A DNA stretch of 64,000 bases from contig CAMDDZ010000018.1 in NCBI GenBank assembly GCA_945893145.1, positions 1 to 64,000 on the forward strand, read 5' to 3'. Numbering within the stretch: position 1 is the first letter of the stretch; each line of letters opens with the position of its first letter. The stretch comes from Rhodoplanes serenus (lineage in GTDB: Bacteria > Pseudomonadota > Alphaproteobacteria > Rhizobiales > Xanthobacteraceae). Position numbers and translations under genes: made by a program. Below, piece by piece: positions 8,740-20,408 of this stretch. The notes under the pieces are model-generated. The model did no database searches and had not been told where the DNA came from. It was given only the letters and a program-made list of their open reading frames with translations.

Positions 8740-8982
8740 TTACTCTGAGAGCGACATGGCAACTTGGGCGGTTGAGCCAACACTGTAGGTCCTCACGAGC
8801 GCACAATGGAGCGAGCCGCTAGGCTTTCTTTTTTCAGACTGGGCCATTTGCGTCAGCTTCGCTTCTTCCTCGCTGAGGAGACGCGCTGTTATTGCCCGCT
8901 TTGTTGGATCGATTTCCGTTTTCAGCATGGCTTTGAAACGGTCAATGTTCGCTTCGATGACCATCTTTACGATGTTGCCCAT
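8740..8982 (-). CDS. Small hypothetical protein with an RFKAMLKTEIDPTKR motif
   Basis: An 80-residue product with the segment IDRFKAMLKTEIDPTKRAIT then ARLLSEEEAKL. I know this pattern from short uncharacterised proteins frequent in Bradyrhizobium-type genomes. The frame stays open upstream to 9114, overlapping the kinase gene, but the recognisable part begins near this ATG. No strong ribosome binding site is visible and the C-terminal 30 residues look less conserved, so the boundaries are uncertain. Confidence 0.5.
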   Translation of the reverse strand: MGNIVKMVIEANIDRFKAMLKTEIDPTKRAITARLLSEEEAKLTQMAQSEKRKPSGSLHCALVRTYSVGSTAQVAMSLSE

Positions 8983-9095
8983 GGCACCAGCAATCTCTTC
9001 AAGAGCCGGCGCGATGCGCGCTGCAGCAGATCGGAATCCCGAGGTACACGTTTTATCGATGGTGCGATCTTGATCGCTTAACCTTTCCCGCTCTA

Positions 9096-10451
9096 CTAAC
9101 GCTTCGCGCGACAAGAAGCCTTTAGTCCACCGAGTTCCGAGTTGTCCAAGTGCAGCGCCCAGCCGTAAGCATCGAGCACGTCCTGCACGATCGCCAAGCC
9201 AAGACCGGTGCGATCACCACGCTCATCGAGCCGGACACCGCGCGCCAGTGCGGCCGACCGCAATTCGGGCGCGATTCCCGGTCCGTCGTCTTCAATGCCG
9301 ATAGCCAGCCCATTCGATGACATTTCCGCCGCGATGCGCACCCTTGATTTTGCATGCCGCGCCGCGTTCTCTAGAAGATTGCCGAGAATCTCCGCCAGAT
9401 CGGTGCGATCGAATGGCGCGACGATATCGTCGGCCATTGTCGTCTCGTAATGGATGCGGCCTCCAGCGGCGGTTCGCGACAACGTAGCGATCAGCGAGCG
9501 GACGAGCGGCAGCATCGGCGTTGCGGCGCCGCGCCCCGAGAGATCCCTGCCCTGGACACGGGCCCGGGCCAACTCACGATCCACATGGCGGCGCATTGCG
9601 TCGATGACAACCTCGATCTCATCGGCGATTGCCGTTTCTCCCTTCTGGCGCAAACGGTCGCCGTCTGCCGCAAGTGCCGCGAGCGGCGTCTTTAGCCCGT
9701 GTGCGAGGTCTGCAGCCCGATGACGCGAACGCGCGACATCCTGTTCACGCGCATCGAGCAACGCATTGACCTCGTCGACAAGGGGACGGACTTCGTCGGG
9801 ACCCTGGACCGCCAAGTGGCGGCCGCGTCCAGAGCGTATGTCGGCAATGCCCCGGCGCAGCGCATCGAGCGGCCGCAACCCGAGACTGACTTGAATAGCG
9901 GTTGCCGCCGCCAAGACTATTCCCAGCACTCCAAGCGCGAGAATGAGGTCGGCCGCAAAGGCTGTGCGGGCATCCGTTACGCGCGCCAGGTCAACGGCGA
10001 CGGCCACGCGCACCGGCACATCGTGGCCTCCGCTCTTCAAGACGATTCGCCGTTCGGTGGCCAGGAGACGCGCGCCGGCGGGGCCTCCGATTTCGTGCTG
10101 ATGCGTCTCGCCCGAGGCAGGCTCGTCGATAGGTAACGACAAAGTCGTGTCCCAAAGCGAACGCGAACGCAGCAGCTGATCGCGATCATCGCTGATCTGC
10201 CAATAGAGACCCGATAGCGGCTCGGCGAAGCGGGGATCGGCCGGCGGTCGGGGCACGACAATCCGATTCTCCGAATCGATGTTGATACCGGCGAGCAGTT
10301 GCTTGAGATGGACCTCCAGATCCTGCGCGACGGTGCGTGCCACATGGCGCTCGAACAACAGCGTTAGCGTTATTCCGGCAATGGTTAGTGCGATCACGAT
10401 CGCCGTGGCGCCGCCAGCGACGAGCCGCAGACGCAACGAATTCTGCTTCAT
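9096..10451 (-). CDS. Sensor histidine kinase of a PhoQ/QseC-like two-component system
   Basis: A 451-residue membrane kinase: TM1 at about 13-33, a periplasmic sensor of about 130 residues, TM2 at about 166-190, a HAMP linker, a dimerisation domain with AADLAHGLKTPLAAL (phospho-accepting His251) and a catalytic ATPase domain with N-box ENAARHA (Asn362), G1 EDDGPGI and G2 GLGLAIV. It overlaps the upstream regulator gene by four bases (ATGA), showing one operon in the order PepSY protein, regulator, kinase. The periplasmic domain is short on recognisable motifs, so the stimulus is unknown. Confidence 0.93.
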   Translation of the reverse strand: MKQNSLRLRLVAGGATAIVIALTIAGITLTLLFERHVARTVAQDLEVHLKQLLAGINIDSENRIVVPRPPADPRFAEPLSGLYWQISDDRDQLLRSRSLWDTTLSLPIDEPASGETHQHEIGGPAGARLLATERRIVLKSGGHDVPVRVAVAVDLARVTDARTAFAADLILALGVLGIVLAAATAIQVSLGLRPLDALRRGIADIRSGRGRHLAVQGPDEVRPLVDEVNALLDAREQDVARSRHRAADLAHGLKTPLAALAADGDRLRQKGETAIADEIEVVIDAMRRHVDRELARARVQGRDLSGRGAATPMLPLVRSLIATLSRTAAGGRIHYETTMADDIVAPFDRTDLAEILGNLLENAARHAKSRVRIAAEMSSNGLAIGIEDDGPGIAPELRSAALARGVRLDERGDRTGLGLAIVQDVLDAYGWALHLDNSELGGLKASCRAKR

Positions 10452-11113
10452 CCGGCGGGCTCCGGAACCAGATATCCGAAGCCGCGCCGTGTCTCGATCA
10501 GGCCGGGACCGAGCTTCTTGCGGACGCGGCCGATCAAGACCTCAATGGCGTTGGAATCGTGTGCATCGTCCTGGCCGTAGATGCTTTCGCTCAGCTCCTG
10601 CTGCGACACGACACGACCGCGATGCAAGAGCAGATACGCGGCGAGCCGGTATTCGAGCGGAGATAGCGTTACCGGAATGCCGCGCACAAATACCTTCATC
10701 TGCCGCTCGTCGAGCGTCACATCGCCCACGCTGACCACCGGTGCGGCATGCCCGGCCGAACGCCGGACAATGGAGCGCAGCCGAGCAAGCAACTCTTCCA
10801 TGCGAAAAGGTTTCGGCAGGTAGTCGTCGGCGCCGGCATCGATGCCATCGACCCGCTCTGCCCAGCTTCCGCGCGCAGTCAGGATCAGCACCGGCGTGCT
10901 GCGGCCGTTCTGGCGCCAGCGCTTGAGTACTGCCAGCCCGTCCATCCCCGGAAGCCCCAGATCGAGAACGATGGCAGCATAGTCCTCCGTATCGCCGCGG
11001 AACCAAGCCTCCTCGCCATCGCGTACCGTCTCGACCACATAGCCGGCGGCTTCCAACGCGCGAACAACCTCTGTCGCGATGCGACGATCGTCTTCGACCA
11101 AGAGGACGCGCAT
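10448..11113 (-). CDS. OmpR/PhoP-type response regulator
   Basis: A 221-residue regulator with a receiver domain (acidic pocket VEDD near residue 7, phosphorylation site D51 in IVLDLGLPGMDG, LTARG, and DDYLPKPF with the conserved Lys) and an OmpR-type winged helix ending RKKLGPGLIETRRGFGYL. Its start overlaps the stop of the PepSY gene by one base (TAATG), and its end overlaps the kinase start. Targets probably include the divergent genes at 11599 and 12084 onward; this is inferred from position only. Confidence 0.95.
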   Translation of the reverse strand: MRVLLVEDDRRIATEVVRALEAAGYVVETVRDGEEAWFRGDTEDYAAIVLDLGLPGMDGLAVLKRWRQNGRSTPVLILTARGSWAERVDGIDAGADDYLPKPFRMEELLARLRSIVRRSAGHAAPVVSVGDVTLDERQMKVFVRGIPVTLSPLEYRLAAYLLLHRGRVVSQQELSESIYGQDDAHDSNAIEVLIGRVRKKLGPGLIETRRGFGYLVPEPAG

Positions 11114-11427
11114 TATTTCTCCTTGACCCGGTCGATGACCCCGCTGCTTGCATCGACGTAGACTTCAAAGAGGCGGCCTTTCTTGTCAGCCACGCGGAAT
11201 TCGTAGATCCAACGGCCCTTCTTCCGCTCAATTTCGACGCCGACAACATCTCCTGGAAGCTTGCTGCGGATGGCGCTCAGAATGTCGGCCAGAGCCTTGA
11301 TTTCTCCGCGTTCCACCGCTTGCCGCACCATGTCCTGATCGTGCTCGCGGTCGGACGCGCGCGCACCGGCCAAGGAACAGCCCAGTGCAAGCAGCAACGC
11401 CATCATCTTGAACGTGCAACGGCGCAT
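11113..11427 (-). CDS. Periplasmic PepSY domain protein, first gene of the two-component operon
   Basis: A 104-residue protein with a signal peptide (MMALLLALGCSLAGARA) and one PepSY domain: EIKALADILSAIRSK, GDVVGVEIERKKGRWIYEFR and a final VYVDASSGVIDRVKEK. PepSY domains are small periplasmic modules often encoded beside PhoPQ-like systems and may modulate the sensor. The internal ATG 11427 is used because the longer upstream frame has no signal peptide and an atypical composition; AAAGGG lies upstream. It is transcribed with the response regulator and kinase. Confidence 0.9.
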   Translation of the reverse strand: MRRCTFKMMALLLALGCSLAGARASDREHDQDMVRQAVERGEIKALADILSAIRSKLPGDVVGVEIERKKGRWIYEFRVADKKGRLFEVYVDASSGVIDRVKEK

Positions 11428-11598
11428 GGCGTGACGACCCTTTCTCTCCCATCTCCTGCCAACCCTGCGGCCATACTGCAAAAAAGCACCTGACAGAACG
11501 CTGACACCGGTCATCAGGCGGCCGTCACGGATGCTTAGGCAAAGTCTCCCGCATCGCCGCCAAATGAGCGGCCCACACGAAAGGCAGGAGACACTACA

Positions 11599-11859
11599 AT
11601 GCGCAACACAATCATCGTCGGCTCCATTCTCGCTCTGGTCGGCTTCGCCTCCGTCGTTCAGGCCAGCGATCGGTCGAAGCGGAGCGACCACGACGTGAGC
11701 CGCGTGCATAGCGAGGTATCGGACGACACCCGTCGTGAGCGGCATAATCGGTACGAACGGAGTGACCGGTCGCGCGAGCGCCACGGCGAAACCAACGAAC
11801 GGGCACCTGAGTCGCAGGAAAGGCATAACGAACCGGAGCACCAGCAGGATCGTAACTGA
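11599..11859 (+). CDS. Small secreted, highly charged Arg/Glu/His-rich protein
   Basis: An 86-residue protein with a signal peptide (IIVGSILALVGFASVVQA). The mature chain is almost wholly made of Arg, Asp, Glu, Ser and His and is probably disordered. AGGAG before the ATG supports the start. It diverges from the PepSY/two-component operon across a gap of about 170 bases, so it may be a target of that system. The family is not recognised; the acidic and His-rich composition would suit metal binding, but this is speculative. Confidence 0.7.
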   Translation: MRNTIIVGSILALVGFASVVQASDRSKRSDHDVSRVHSEVSDDTRRERHNRYERSDRSRERHGETNERAPESQERHNEPEHQQDRN

Positions 11860-11913
11860 CCCTGCCGTATGAACCTTGCTGCGCCATCGATTTGACGGGC
11901 AGATATCCTTCTC

Positions 11914-11942
11914 TGAGCCGGCGGCCTCATACCGCCGGCTCA
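11914..11942 (+). terminator. Hairpin terminator after the charged secreted protein gene
   Basis: Perfect 11-bp inverted repeat TGAGCCGGCGG / CCGCCGGCTCA with a 7-base loop, followed by GATGTTTATTAG. It lies 55 bases after the stop at 11859 and separates this gene from the flavoprotein operon. Confidence 0.7.
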
Positions 11943-12083
11943 GATGTTTATTAGAATCATACGCACGTTATCGCTGACAACTTACTGACATAGATCAACA
12001 GGCGGCTGTCAGTGGTAATCCGGCAATCTTGCAGCCGTCGCTCGCCGTATTGCGCGACGGGCTGTCACAAACGGAGACCAACC

Positions 12084-12563
12084 ATGCGCAAAATGAAGAG
12101 ACTTGCCGTCTCCCTCGGCCTTGCAGCTGTCATCGCGGTTCCCGCGATCGCCGAGACGAAGACCGTCACGCTGAGCACGACGTTGAAAAGCTATGACGGT
12201 AACGGGGCTTATCTAGCGATCTATTTAACCGACGCGCAGGGCAAATTCCACTCGACCCTCCGAGTGTTGGGCCGGAAGGCGAAATACCACAGCCATCTGC
12301 GTGACTGGAGCCGCGGTAATGCCTTCGAAAAGCGAAAAATTGACGGCATCACTGGGGCCAGCGTGGGCAGCGGCCAATCATTGAAGGTCAGCGTCGATGT
12401 AGCGGATGCGCTGATTGACGCGGGCTATCAGATTCGCATCGACAGCTCAGTGGAGAATGGGCGCGACAACCCAGCCGATGTCGTGGTCCCGCTGACCAGC
12501 GCCAATGCAAGCAAGCCCACGTCTGGCAAGGGCTATGTGAAGTCCTTCACCTTCGACATGTGA
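12084..12563 (+). CDS. Periplasmic DUF2271 protein with an ApbE-type flavinylation motif
   Basis: A 159-residue protein with a signal peptide (LAVSLGLAAVIAVPAIA) and a DUF2271 domain. Residues 87-93 read DGITGAS, close to the D-G-x-T/S-G-A-T/S sequon to which ApbE attaches FMN covalently; Ser93 would be the attachment position. It is the first gene of an operon with a PepSY-flavoreductase and ApbE, which fits an exported flavoprotein that accepts or passes electrons. GGAG precedes ATG 12084; the longer frame from 12012 has no signal peptide. Family recognition is strong; flavinylation is inferred. Confidence 0.85.
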   Translation: MRKMKRLAVSLGLAAVIAVPAIAETKTVTLSTTLKSYDGNGAYLAIYLTDAQGKFHSTLRVLGRKAKYHSHLRDWSRGNAFEKRKIDGITGASVGSGQSLKVSVDVADALIDAGYQIRIDSSVENGRDNPADVVVPLTSANASKPTSGKGYVKSFTFDM

Positions 12564-14800
12564 TCAACAACGTAGCCTCTGCCATGCTTCGTCAGATTCA
12601 CTCGCTGCCCGGTCTGATCGCTGCCCTCCTGGTCGTGATGCTGTCTGTTACGGGGGCCGTGCTGTCGCTTGATCCGATACTGGAACGCGCTGGCGCCACC
12701 CTTCCCAAGGCCGGACAGATCAGTGTGGCGGCGCTGGCCGAGGCCGTAGCGGCGAAACATGGCGGGGTAGATCGGATCGTGAAACGAGCCTCCGGTTCGG
12801 TCATCGTGTACTATTTCGACGGCGACCGGGCAGGGGTGGATTTGGTTGAGCCGGTCACCGGACTGACAATCGGGGCTTATGAGCCTTCGAGCTTTGTCCA
12901 ATTTGTCACCAATCTGCACCGCTCCTTCTTGATGGGCGATGCGGGTCGCGCGGCAGCCGGAATCGGCGCGCTGGTCATGGTCGTCCTGGCGATTACGGGC
13001 GCGACGATCCTGGCGACACGATTGGGTGGCTGGACGGCGATCCTGCGCCCGATCCGCGGCACGGCATCGCAGCGACTGCATGCCGAGCTCGGCCGTTTCG
13101 CGGTACTCGGGCTCGTCCTGTCGGCGCTGACGGGCTGCTATCTTTCGCTCGCGACGTTCGGTCTTGTGCCGGACGGCACGATTGCGCGAATCAGTGTTCC
13201 GAGCGCAGTGAACGGCGGTCCGCGCGCGCCCGTGGGGCGGCTAGCCGTGCTGAAGGCAGTGGACCTGACGGACCTGCGCGAACTGACCTTCCCGAACGCT
13301 GGCGATCTTACCGACGTCTATGTTCTGACCACCGCGCGAGGTGTCGGCCATGTCGATGCGGCCACTGGAGAAATGCTGGCCTATCAGCCGCACAGCCTGA
13401 GCCGCCGAGTCTACGAGACGATCTATATGCTGCATACTGGACAGGGTTTGTGGCCGCTTGGCCTGATCCTTGGACTTGCGGCGCTATCCGTCCCGTTGCT
13501 CTCCGCATTCGGTGCGCTCATCTGGTGGAACCGCCGAAGCGCGTTACCGCGTATCCAGAAAAATGTCGGAGCGCAGTCCGCCGATACGATCATCCTTGTG
13601 GGCAGCGAGGGCAACAGCACTTGGGATTTTGCCGTCACGCTGCACGACGCACTGACGAAGGCGGGCCACCGTGTCTACACGGCGCCGATGAACCGTGTGG
13701 CGTCCGCCTACGCACGAGCCGCAAGGATACTCATCTTGACCGCCACCTATGGTGACGGAGCGGCGCCAGCTTCAGCCAATCAGTTTTTTTCCCGACTGGA
13801 TGCGGTGCAGAAACCGTTGCCCGTGGCTGTCTTGGGCTTTGGTGACCGCAGTTTTCCGCGTTTCTGCCGGTTCGCCGATGATGTGGCCGGCGCGCTTCGC
13901 GCCAAGGGCTGGCCGGTTCTGCTGGAGCTTGAGCACATTGACCGGCAGTCAGCCCAAGATTTTGTCCGTTGGGGCAAGAACCTGGGCGGCGCAATTGGGG
14001 TGGAATTGACGCTCACGCACATCGCCACACGTCCGAAAACCGTCGCGCTACAGTTGATCGAGCGCGTGGACTACGGCGCCGAGGTTCAGGCTCCCACCGC
14101 CGTCCTGCGCTTTGCCGCGCCGAATGCGGACCACCGCGCTGGAGTCTGGCGGCGCCTGCGCACGCCCCGCCTACCCGGATTTGAGGCGGGCGATCTGGTT
14201 GGCATCCTGTCGCCGGGCAGCGATCTGCCCCGGTATTACTCACTTGCGTCCGCCAGCAGCGATGGCGTGCTTGAGATCTGCGTGCGCAAACAGCCGGGCG
14301 GCCTGTGCTCGAGTTTCCTGCACGAGCTCGAACCCGGCAGCCGGATTGAGGCGTTCATCCGCAAGAACCCCGTATTCCGCCCGACCCGCGGCAAGGCGCC
14401 GCTGATCCTCATTGGGACTGGCACCGGGATCGGCCCGCTTGCAGGGTTCATCCGGCACAACGCCGGCCGGCGCCGTGTGTACCTCTACTGGGGCGGCCGC
14501 GATCCCGCATCGGATTTCCTCTATGAGAGCGAAATGGCAAAGTATCTCGCCGATCAGCGGCTGACAGCACTGAACACGGCCTTCTCGCGCGTCCCCGGCG
14601 GCGGATATGTGCAGGATCGGATTGTGTCGGACGCAATCGAGCTGCGTTGTCTGATCCAACGCGGCGCCCAAGTGCTGGTCTGCGGTGGACGCGACATGGC
14701 GAGGGACGTAGCGCGCGCGCTGGATACGATCATCCGACCAATGGGGATTGACATACAGGTTCTGAAATCCGGCGGGCGGTACATTGAAGATGTCTATTGA
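12560..14800 (+). CDS. PepSY membrane protein fused to flavodoxin and FAD/NADPH reductase domains
   Basis: A 746-residue fusion. The N-terminal half is a PepSY-TM region with four membrane segments (about 16-35, 134-153, 176-198, 300-323). A flavodoxin domain follows (about 342-480: ILVGSEGNSTWDFA, TATYGDGAAP). A ferredoxin-NADP reductase-like part then shows RYYSLASASSDG (FAD), LIGTGTGIGPLAGFIRH (nucleotide binding) and VLVCGGRDMARDV. It should move electrons from cytoplasmic NAD(P)H across the membrane, probably to the neighbouring DUF2271 protein. The GTG start overlaps the upstream stop (GTGA); ATG 12584 is the alternative start. Confidence 0.9.
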   Translation: MINNVASAMLRQIHSLPGLIAALLVVMLSVTGAVLSLDPILERAGATLPKAGQISVAALAEAVAAKHGGVDRIVKRASGSVIVYYFDGDRAGVDLVEPVTGLTIGAYEPSSFVQFVTNLHRSFLMGDAGRAAAGIGALVMVVLAITGATILATRLGGWTAILRPIRGTASQRLHAELGRFAVLGLVLSALTGCYLSLATFGLVPDGTIARISVPSAVNGGPRAPVGRLAVLKAVDLTDLRELTFPNAGDLTDVYVLTTARGVGHVDAATGEMLAYQPHSLSRRVYETIYMLHTGQGLWPLGLILGLAALSVPLLSAFGALIWWNRRSALPRIQKNVGAQSADTIILVGSEGNSTWDFAVTLHDALTKAGHRVYTAPMNRVASAYARAARILILTATYGDGAAPASANQFFSRLDAVQKPLPVAVLGFGDRSFPRFCRFADDVAGALRAKGWPVLLELEHIDRQSAQDFVRWGKNLGGAIGVELTLTHIATRPKTVALQLIERVDYGAEVQAPTAVLRFAAPNADHRAGVWRRLRTPRLPGFEAGDLVGILSPGSDLPRYYSLASASSDGVLEICVRKQPGGLCSSFLHELEPGSRIEAFIRKNPVFRPTRGKAPLILIGTGTGIGPLAGFIRHNAGRRRVYLYWGGRDPASDFLYESEMAKYLADQRLTALNTAFSRVPGGGYVQDRIVSDAIELRCLIQRGAQVLVCGGRDMARDVARALDTIIRPMGIDIQVLKSGGRYIEDVY

Positions 14801-15749
14801 TCTGGCAATCCGATCCAGCAATGGCGCGCCACTGCAGCGCCGTACGCTGAATGGCCCCACTATGGGCACGCGGTACTCGGCCGTATTCTTCGCACCCGCG
14901 GGCACCAACACCGAAGCGCTTGCGGCCGCAATGTTCGAGGCGGTGGACCGTGTCGACCGGCAGATGTCGACATGGAAGGCGGATTCCGACCTCAATCGCC
15001 TGAACAGCGCACCCGTGGGTGACTGGGTCGCCATCCCGCGGGAATTGACCGCCGTGTTGGCGGCTTCGCTCAGAATCGGACAAGCCTCGAACGGCTATTT
15101 CGACATTGGCGTGGGCGACCTCGTCGCGGCCTGGGGTTTCGGCTCCGCCGGGCTTGCGCCCGACGCGGATCGGATCCACGCGCTTGCGGGCCAGTTGCGC
15201 CCGGTGACGACAAAAGCCCTGGAGTTGGATGAGGTCAGGCAGCGCGCGCGCAAACACGCTTCCCTTTCATTGGATCTGTCGGGAATCGCGAAAGGATATG
15301 GCGTGGACGAGATGGCTCGTGTGATGGATACGTTTGCAATCCCGTCCTGGCTGGTCGGGATCGATGGAGAAATGCGCGCGAAGGGCTTGAAGCCTGACGG
15401 TTCACCCTGGGCTATCGCGTTGGAACGCCCGAAACGAGGTACCCGCGACATTATGGGAATCATTGAGTTGACCGATATGGCTGTCGCTACCTCCGGCAAT
15501 TACCGTCATTTTGTCGACCTGGAAGGCAAGACTCTGTCGCACACCATGAACCCCAATACGGCGGCGCCGCTGGAAAACACCGTCACCTCCGTTTCGGTGT
15601 TAGCCCCAACCTGTATTGAGGCGGATGCTTGGGCGACCGTCCTCATGGTGCTCGGTGAAAAAGCCGGCCGACAGACGGCCGACATGCTGAGGATCGACGC
15701 GATATTTGTCACGTGTGACGGATCGATGCTGTCGACTCTTGCAAGCTGA
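14790..15749 (+). CDS. apbE: FAD:protein FMN transferase ApbE
   Basis: A 319-residue protein with ApbE features: GPTMGTRYSAVFFAP at the start, DRQMSTWKADSDLNRLN, DLSGIAKGYGVDEMA, ATSGNYR, LSHTMNPNTAAP and the metal-site region EADAWATVLMVLG. ApbE transfers FMN from FAD onto Thr/Ser of extracytoplasmic proteins. No clear signal peptide is seen, which is unusual for a periplasmic ApbE; it may act in the cytoplasm or be anchored otherwise. The gene overlaps the end of the reductase gene by 11 bases. The likely substrate is the DUF2271 protein in the same operon. Confidence 0.93.
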   Translation: MSIDLAIRSSNGAPLQRRTLNGPTMGTRYSAVFFAPAGTNTEALAAAMFEAVDRVDRQMSTWKADSDLNRLNSAPVGDWVAIPRELTAVLAASLRIGQASNGYFDIGVGDLVAAWGFGSAGLAPDADRIHALAGQLRPVTTKALELDEVRQRARKHASLSLDLSGIAKGYGVDEMARVMDTFAIPSWLVGIDGEMRAKGLKPDGSPWAIALERPKRGTRDIMGIIELTDMAVATSGNYRHFVDLEGKTLSHTMNPNTAAPLENTVTSVSVLAPTCIEADAWATVLMVLGEKAGRQTADMLRIDAIFVTCDGSMLSTLAS

Positions 15750-16025
15750 GCAGTATTCGCTGACGGATTCATCCTCCGCAAGCAGTTCAAACCAATGGCC
15801 AGCCGCGCCCCTTGGAAATAAATCGACGATAACGGCATTCCAGACTCGAACTACATGACGTCCGCCCACAGGCTCAGTTCACGACGGCAGAGTCTAAAGG
15901 GTGACCCTCGGCCCTGGAGCGCAGCCGGAGGGGCCAGCCAGCGCAGTTGAGGTCCGAAACGAGTCAAAATGCGAAATGCTCGCAGCGAGCACAGCCGCGC
16001 CCTGGCCAGCCCGCGCCGCGCTCGG

Positions 16026-18723
<2,698 letters not shown>

Positions 18724-18727
18724 CACC

Positions 18728-19696
18728 ATGTTGACGCGGCGCAGTGTGATGGCCGGCCTCGTCGGGCTCGCCGCGTCGCGCCCGGCCTTCGCGCAGGCGT
18801 TTCCAAGCCGCACCGTCACCATCGTGGTGCCCTACCCGGCCGGCGGGCCCGTCGATCTTGTGGCGCGGCTGATCGCACAAACCGCTGCCACCGACCTGGG
18901 CCAGCCGATCGCGGTCGATAACCGCGGCGGCGCTGCCGGAGTGATCGGAAGCGTGGTTGTGAAAAATGCCGAGCCCGATGGGCACACGCTGATCCTCGGC
19001 ACCAACCAGACTCACGCCACCAACCAGAGCCTTCTGAAGAACTACCCCTACGACGCCGTGAAAGACTTCGCGCCGGTCGCGGGCATCGCGGATATTCAGC
19101 ATGTGCTGGTGGTGCGGCGCGAGCTGGCCGCGCCCGACGTCCGCGCGCTGATCGCGCTCGCGAAAAAAGACCCAGGCGCGCTGAACTACGGCTCAACCGG
19201 CAACGGCTCGGCTTCTCATCTCGCGGCCGAGTTGTTCAAGACCAAGGCTGGCGTCGATCTCCAGCACATCCCGTTCCGCGGCGCGGCGCTCATGACAACC
19301 GAGTTACTGGCCGGCCGGGTCGATATGAGTTTTGCAACGCTGCCGAGCGTGGTGAGTTACATCGATGCCGGCGTGTTGCGGGCGCTTGGCGTCGCAAGCG
19401 CCACCCGCGCGCCACGCCTGCCCGCCGTGCCGACGCTGGCCGAGGCAGGGCTTGCCGGTGTCGAAGCCGACGCCTGGTTCGCGCTGTTTGCACCGGCGAA
19501 GACGCCGTCAGCCGCGGTCGACCGGCTTTATCGTGCCGTCAGTGTCGGCTTGAGCCAGCCCGACGCGCGAGATGCGATCGCAAAGCAGGGCATGACGCTT
19601 GCGCTCCGCCTGCCGGTCGAAGTCGCGGCCTGGCTGCCGGGCGAAGTTGCGAAATGGGCGGCCGTGATCAAAGCCGCGGGTGTAACGGTTGAATGA
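18728..19696 (+). CDS. TTT family (Bug/TctC) periplasmic receptor, Tat-type signal
   Basis: A 322-residue receptor. The leader TRRSVMAGLVGLAASRPAFA has twin arginines, so export may use Tat, unlike the other Bug proteins here. Ligand-loop motifs: PAGGPVD (Asp43), DNRGGAAGVIGS and PDGHTLILGTNQTHATN. The body keeps IPFRGAALMTTELLAGRVDM and PTLAEAGLAGVEADAWFALFAP. Bug proteins capture carboxylates or small organic acids for TctAB-type uptake or for signalling. It follows the GT87 gene by four bases, probably in one transcript. No membrane partner is nearby. Confidence 0.92.
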   Translation: MLTRRSVMAGLVGLAASRPAFAQAFPSRTVTIVVPYPAGGPVDLVARLIAQTAATDLGQPIAVDNRGGAAGVIGSVVVKNAEPDGHTLILGTNQTHATNQSLLKNYPYDAVKDFAPVAGIADIQHVLVVRRELAAPDVRALIALAKKDPGALNYGSTGNGSASHLAAELFKTKAGVDLQHIPFRGAALMTTELLAGRVDMSFATLPSVVSYIDAGVLRALGVASATRAPRLPAVPTLAEAGLAGVEADAWFALFAPAKTPSAAVDRLYRAVSVGLSQPDARDAIAKQGMTLALRLPVEVAAWLPGEVAKWAAVIKAAGVTVE

Positions 19697-19723
19697 TACG
19701 TTCAGCGCGGCGCTGTCGCGCGA

Positions 19724-20170
19724 CTAATAAAGCTGAATATTGAACCGCGGCCGTTTCGCTGGCTTGGCTTTGACGGCGCCGGCACTCGATTCGGTTTTGG
19801 GCTTCGGCTTGCCGGGCCGGAATGCGTCGCGATTGTTGTTCAGATAAAGCGGCCGGGGAGCGGCTTTACATTCGGCGATTTCCGCGAGCTGCTCAGCCTC
19901 GGCGGCGCCGATGAATTCCACCCCGACATAGGCCTCCCTTTGCCAGACCACACGGCAAGCGTACCGGACCGTGGCGTCGGGACTCATCTTCAGGAAGAAC
20001 ACCTCCGGAAGCTTCACGGCATGTGGCGCTGCAAGACGGCAACCGCCCTCCGAAAAATCCCAAACGACGCATTGAGTCGGCGGAGCATCACTGCTCAGCG
20101 TCAGCCAAGCGCCGCGGCGCATCCGCTGGCGTTCGTGCTTGCGGGAAATCGGCTTGGTGAACCGAAGCAT
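19724..20170 (-). CDS. PilZ domain protein
   Basis: A 148-residue cytoplasmic protein. The PilZ c-di-GMP motif pair is visible: an arginine-rich ERQRMRR near the N-terminus and DFSEGGCRL about 20 residues on (consensus D/NxSxxG). The PilZ barrel continues through VFFLKMSPD and RYACRVVWQREAYVGVEFIG. A Lys/Pro-rich tail of about 45 residues follows. It could act as a c-di-GMP effector; the first motif is not a textbook RxxxR, so binding should be regarded as likely rather than certain. Confidence 0.85.
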   Translation of the reverse strand: MLRFTKPISRKHERQRMRRGAWLTLSSDAPPTQCVVWDFSEGGCRLAAPHAVKLPEVFFLKMSPDATVRYACRVVWQREAYVGVEFIGAAEAEQLAEIAECKAAPRPLYLNNNRDAFRPGKPKPKTESSAGAVKAKPAKRPRFNIQLY

Positions 20171-20408
20171 GCCGATATCTATTGCGGGAAAGTTCCTAAG
20201 GGACCCCTGCTTTGAATCAATAAATCGGAGTCCATTGCGGTGTGGTTGGTTGCCAAGGCCTTACTGGTAGGGCCTGGTTACCAATGGTATCACGCGCTCG
20301 TTGAGCGGATCGCCCGGGACCGCAATCCGTGGTAGAGGTTTTGCAACCTCAAGACGCCGATTTAAGATACGCAGACCGTTTGTCCGAATTGTCCGGGAGA
20401 ACACCAAG

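Noticed and set aside
14240..15034. A 264-codon leftward frame across the reductase and apbE junction
   Set aside because: It overlaps two well-supported genes on the other strand and has no domain, leader or ribosome binding site.
20220..20300. Operator for a GntR-type regulator (TTGGTTGCCAA and TGGTTACCA short dyads)
   Set aside because: The dyads are short and imperfect, no GntR gene is nearby, and such matches are expected by chance.
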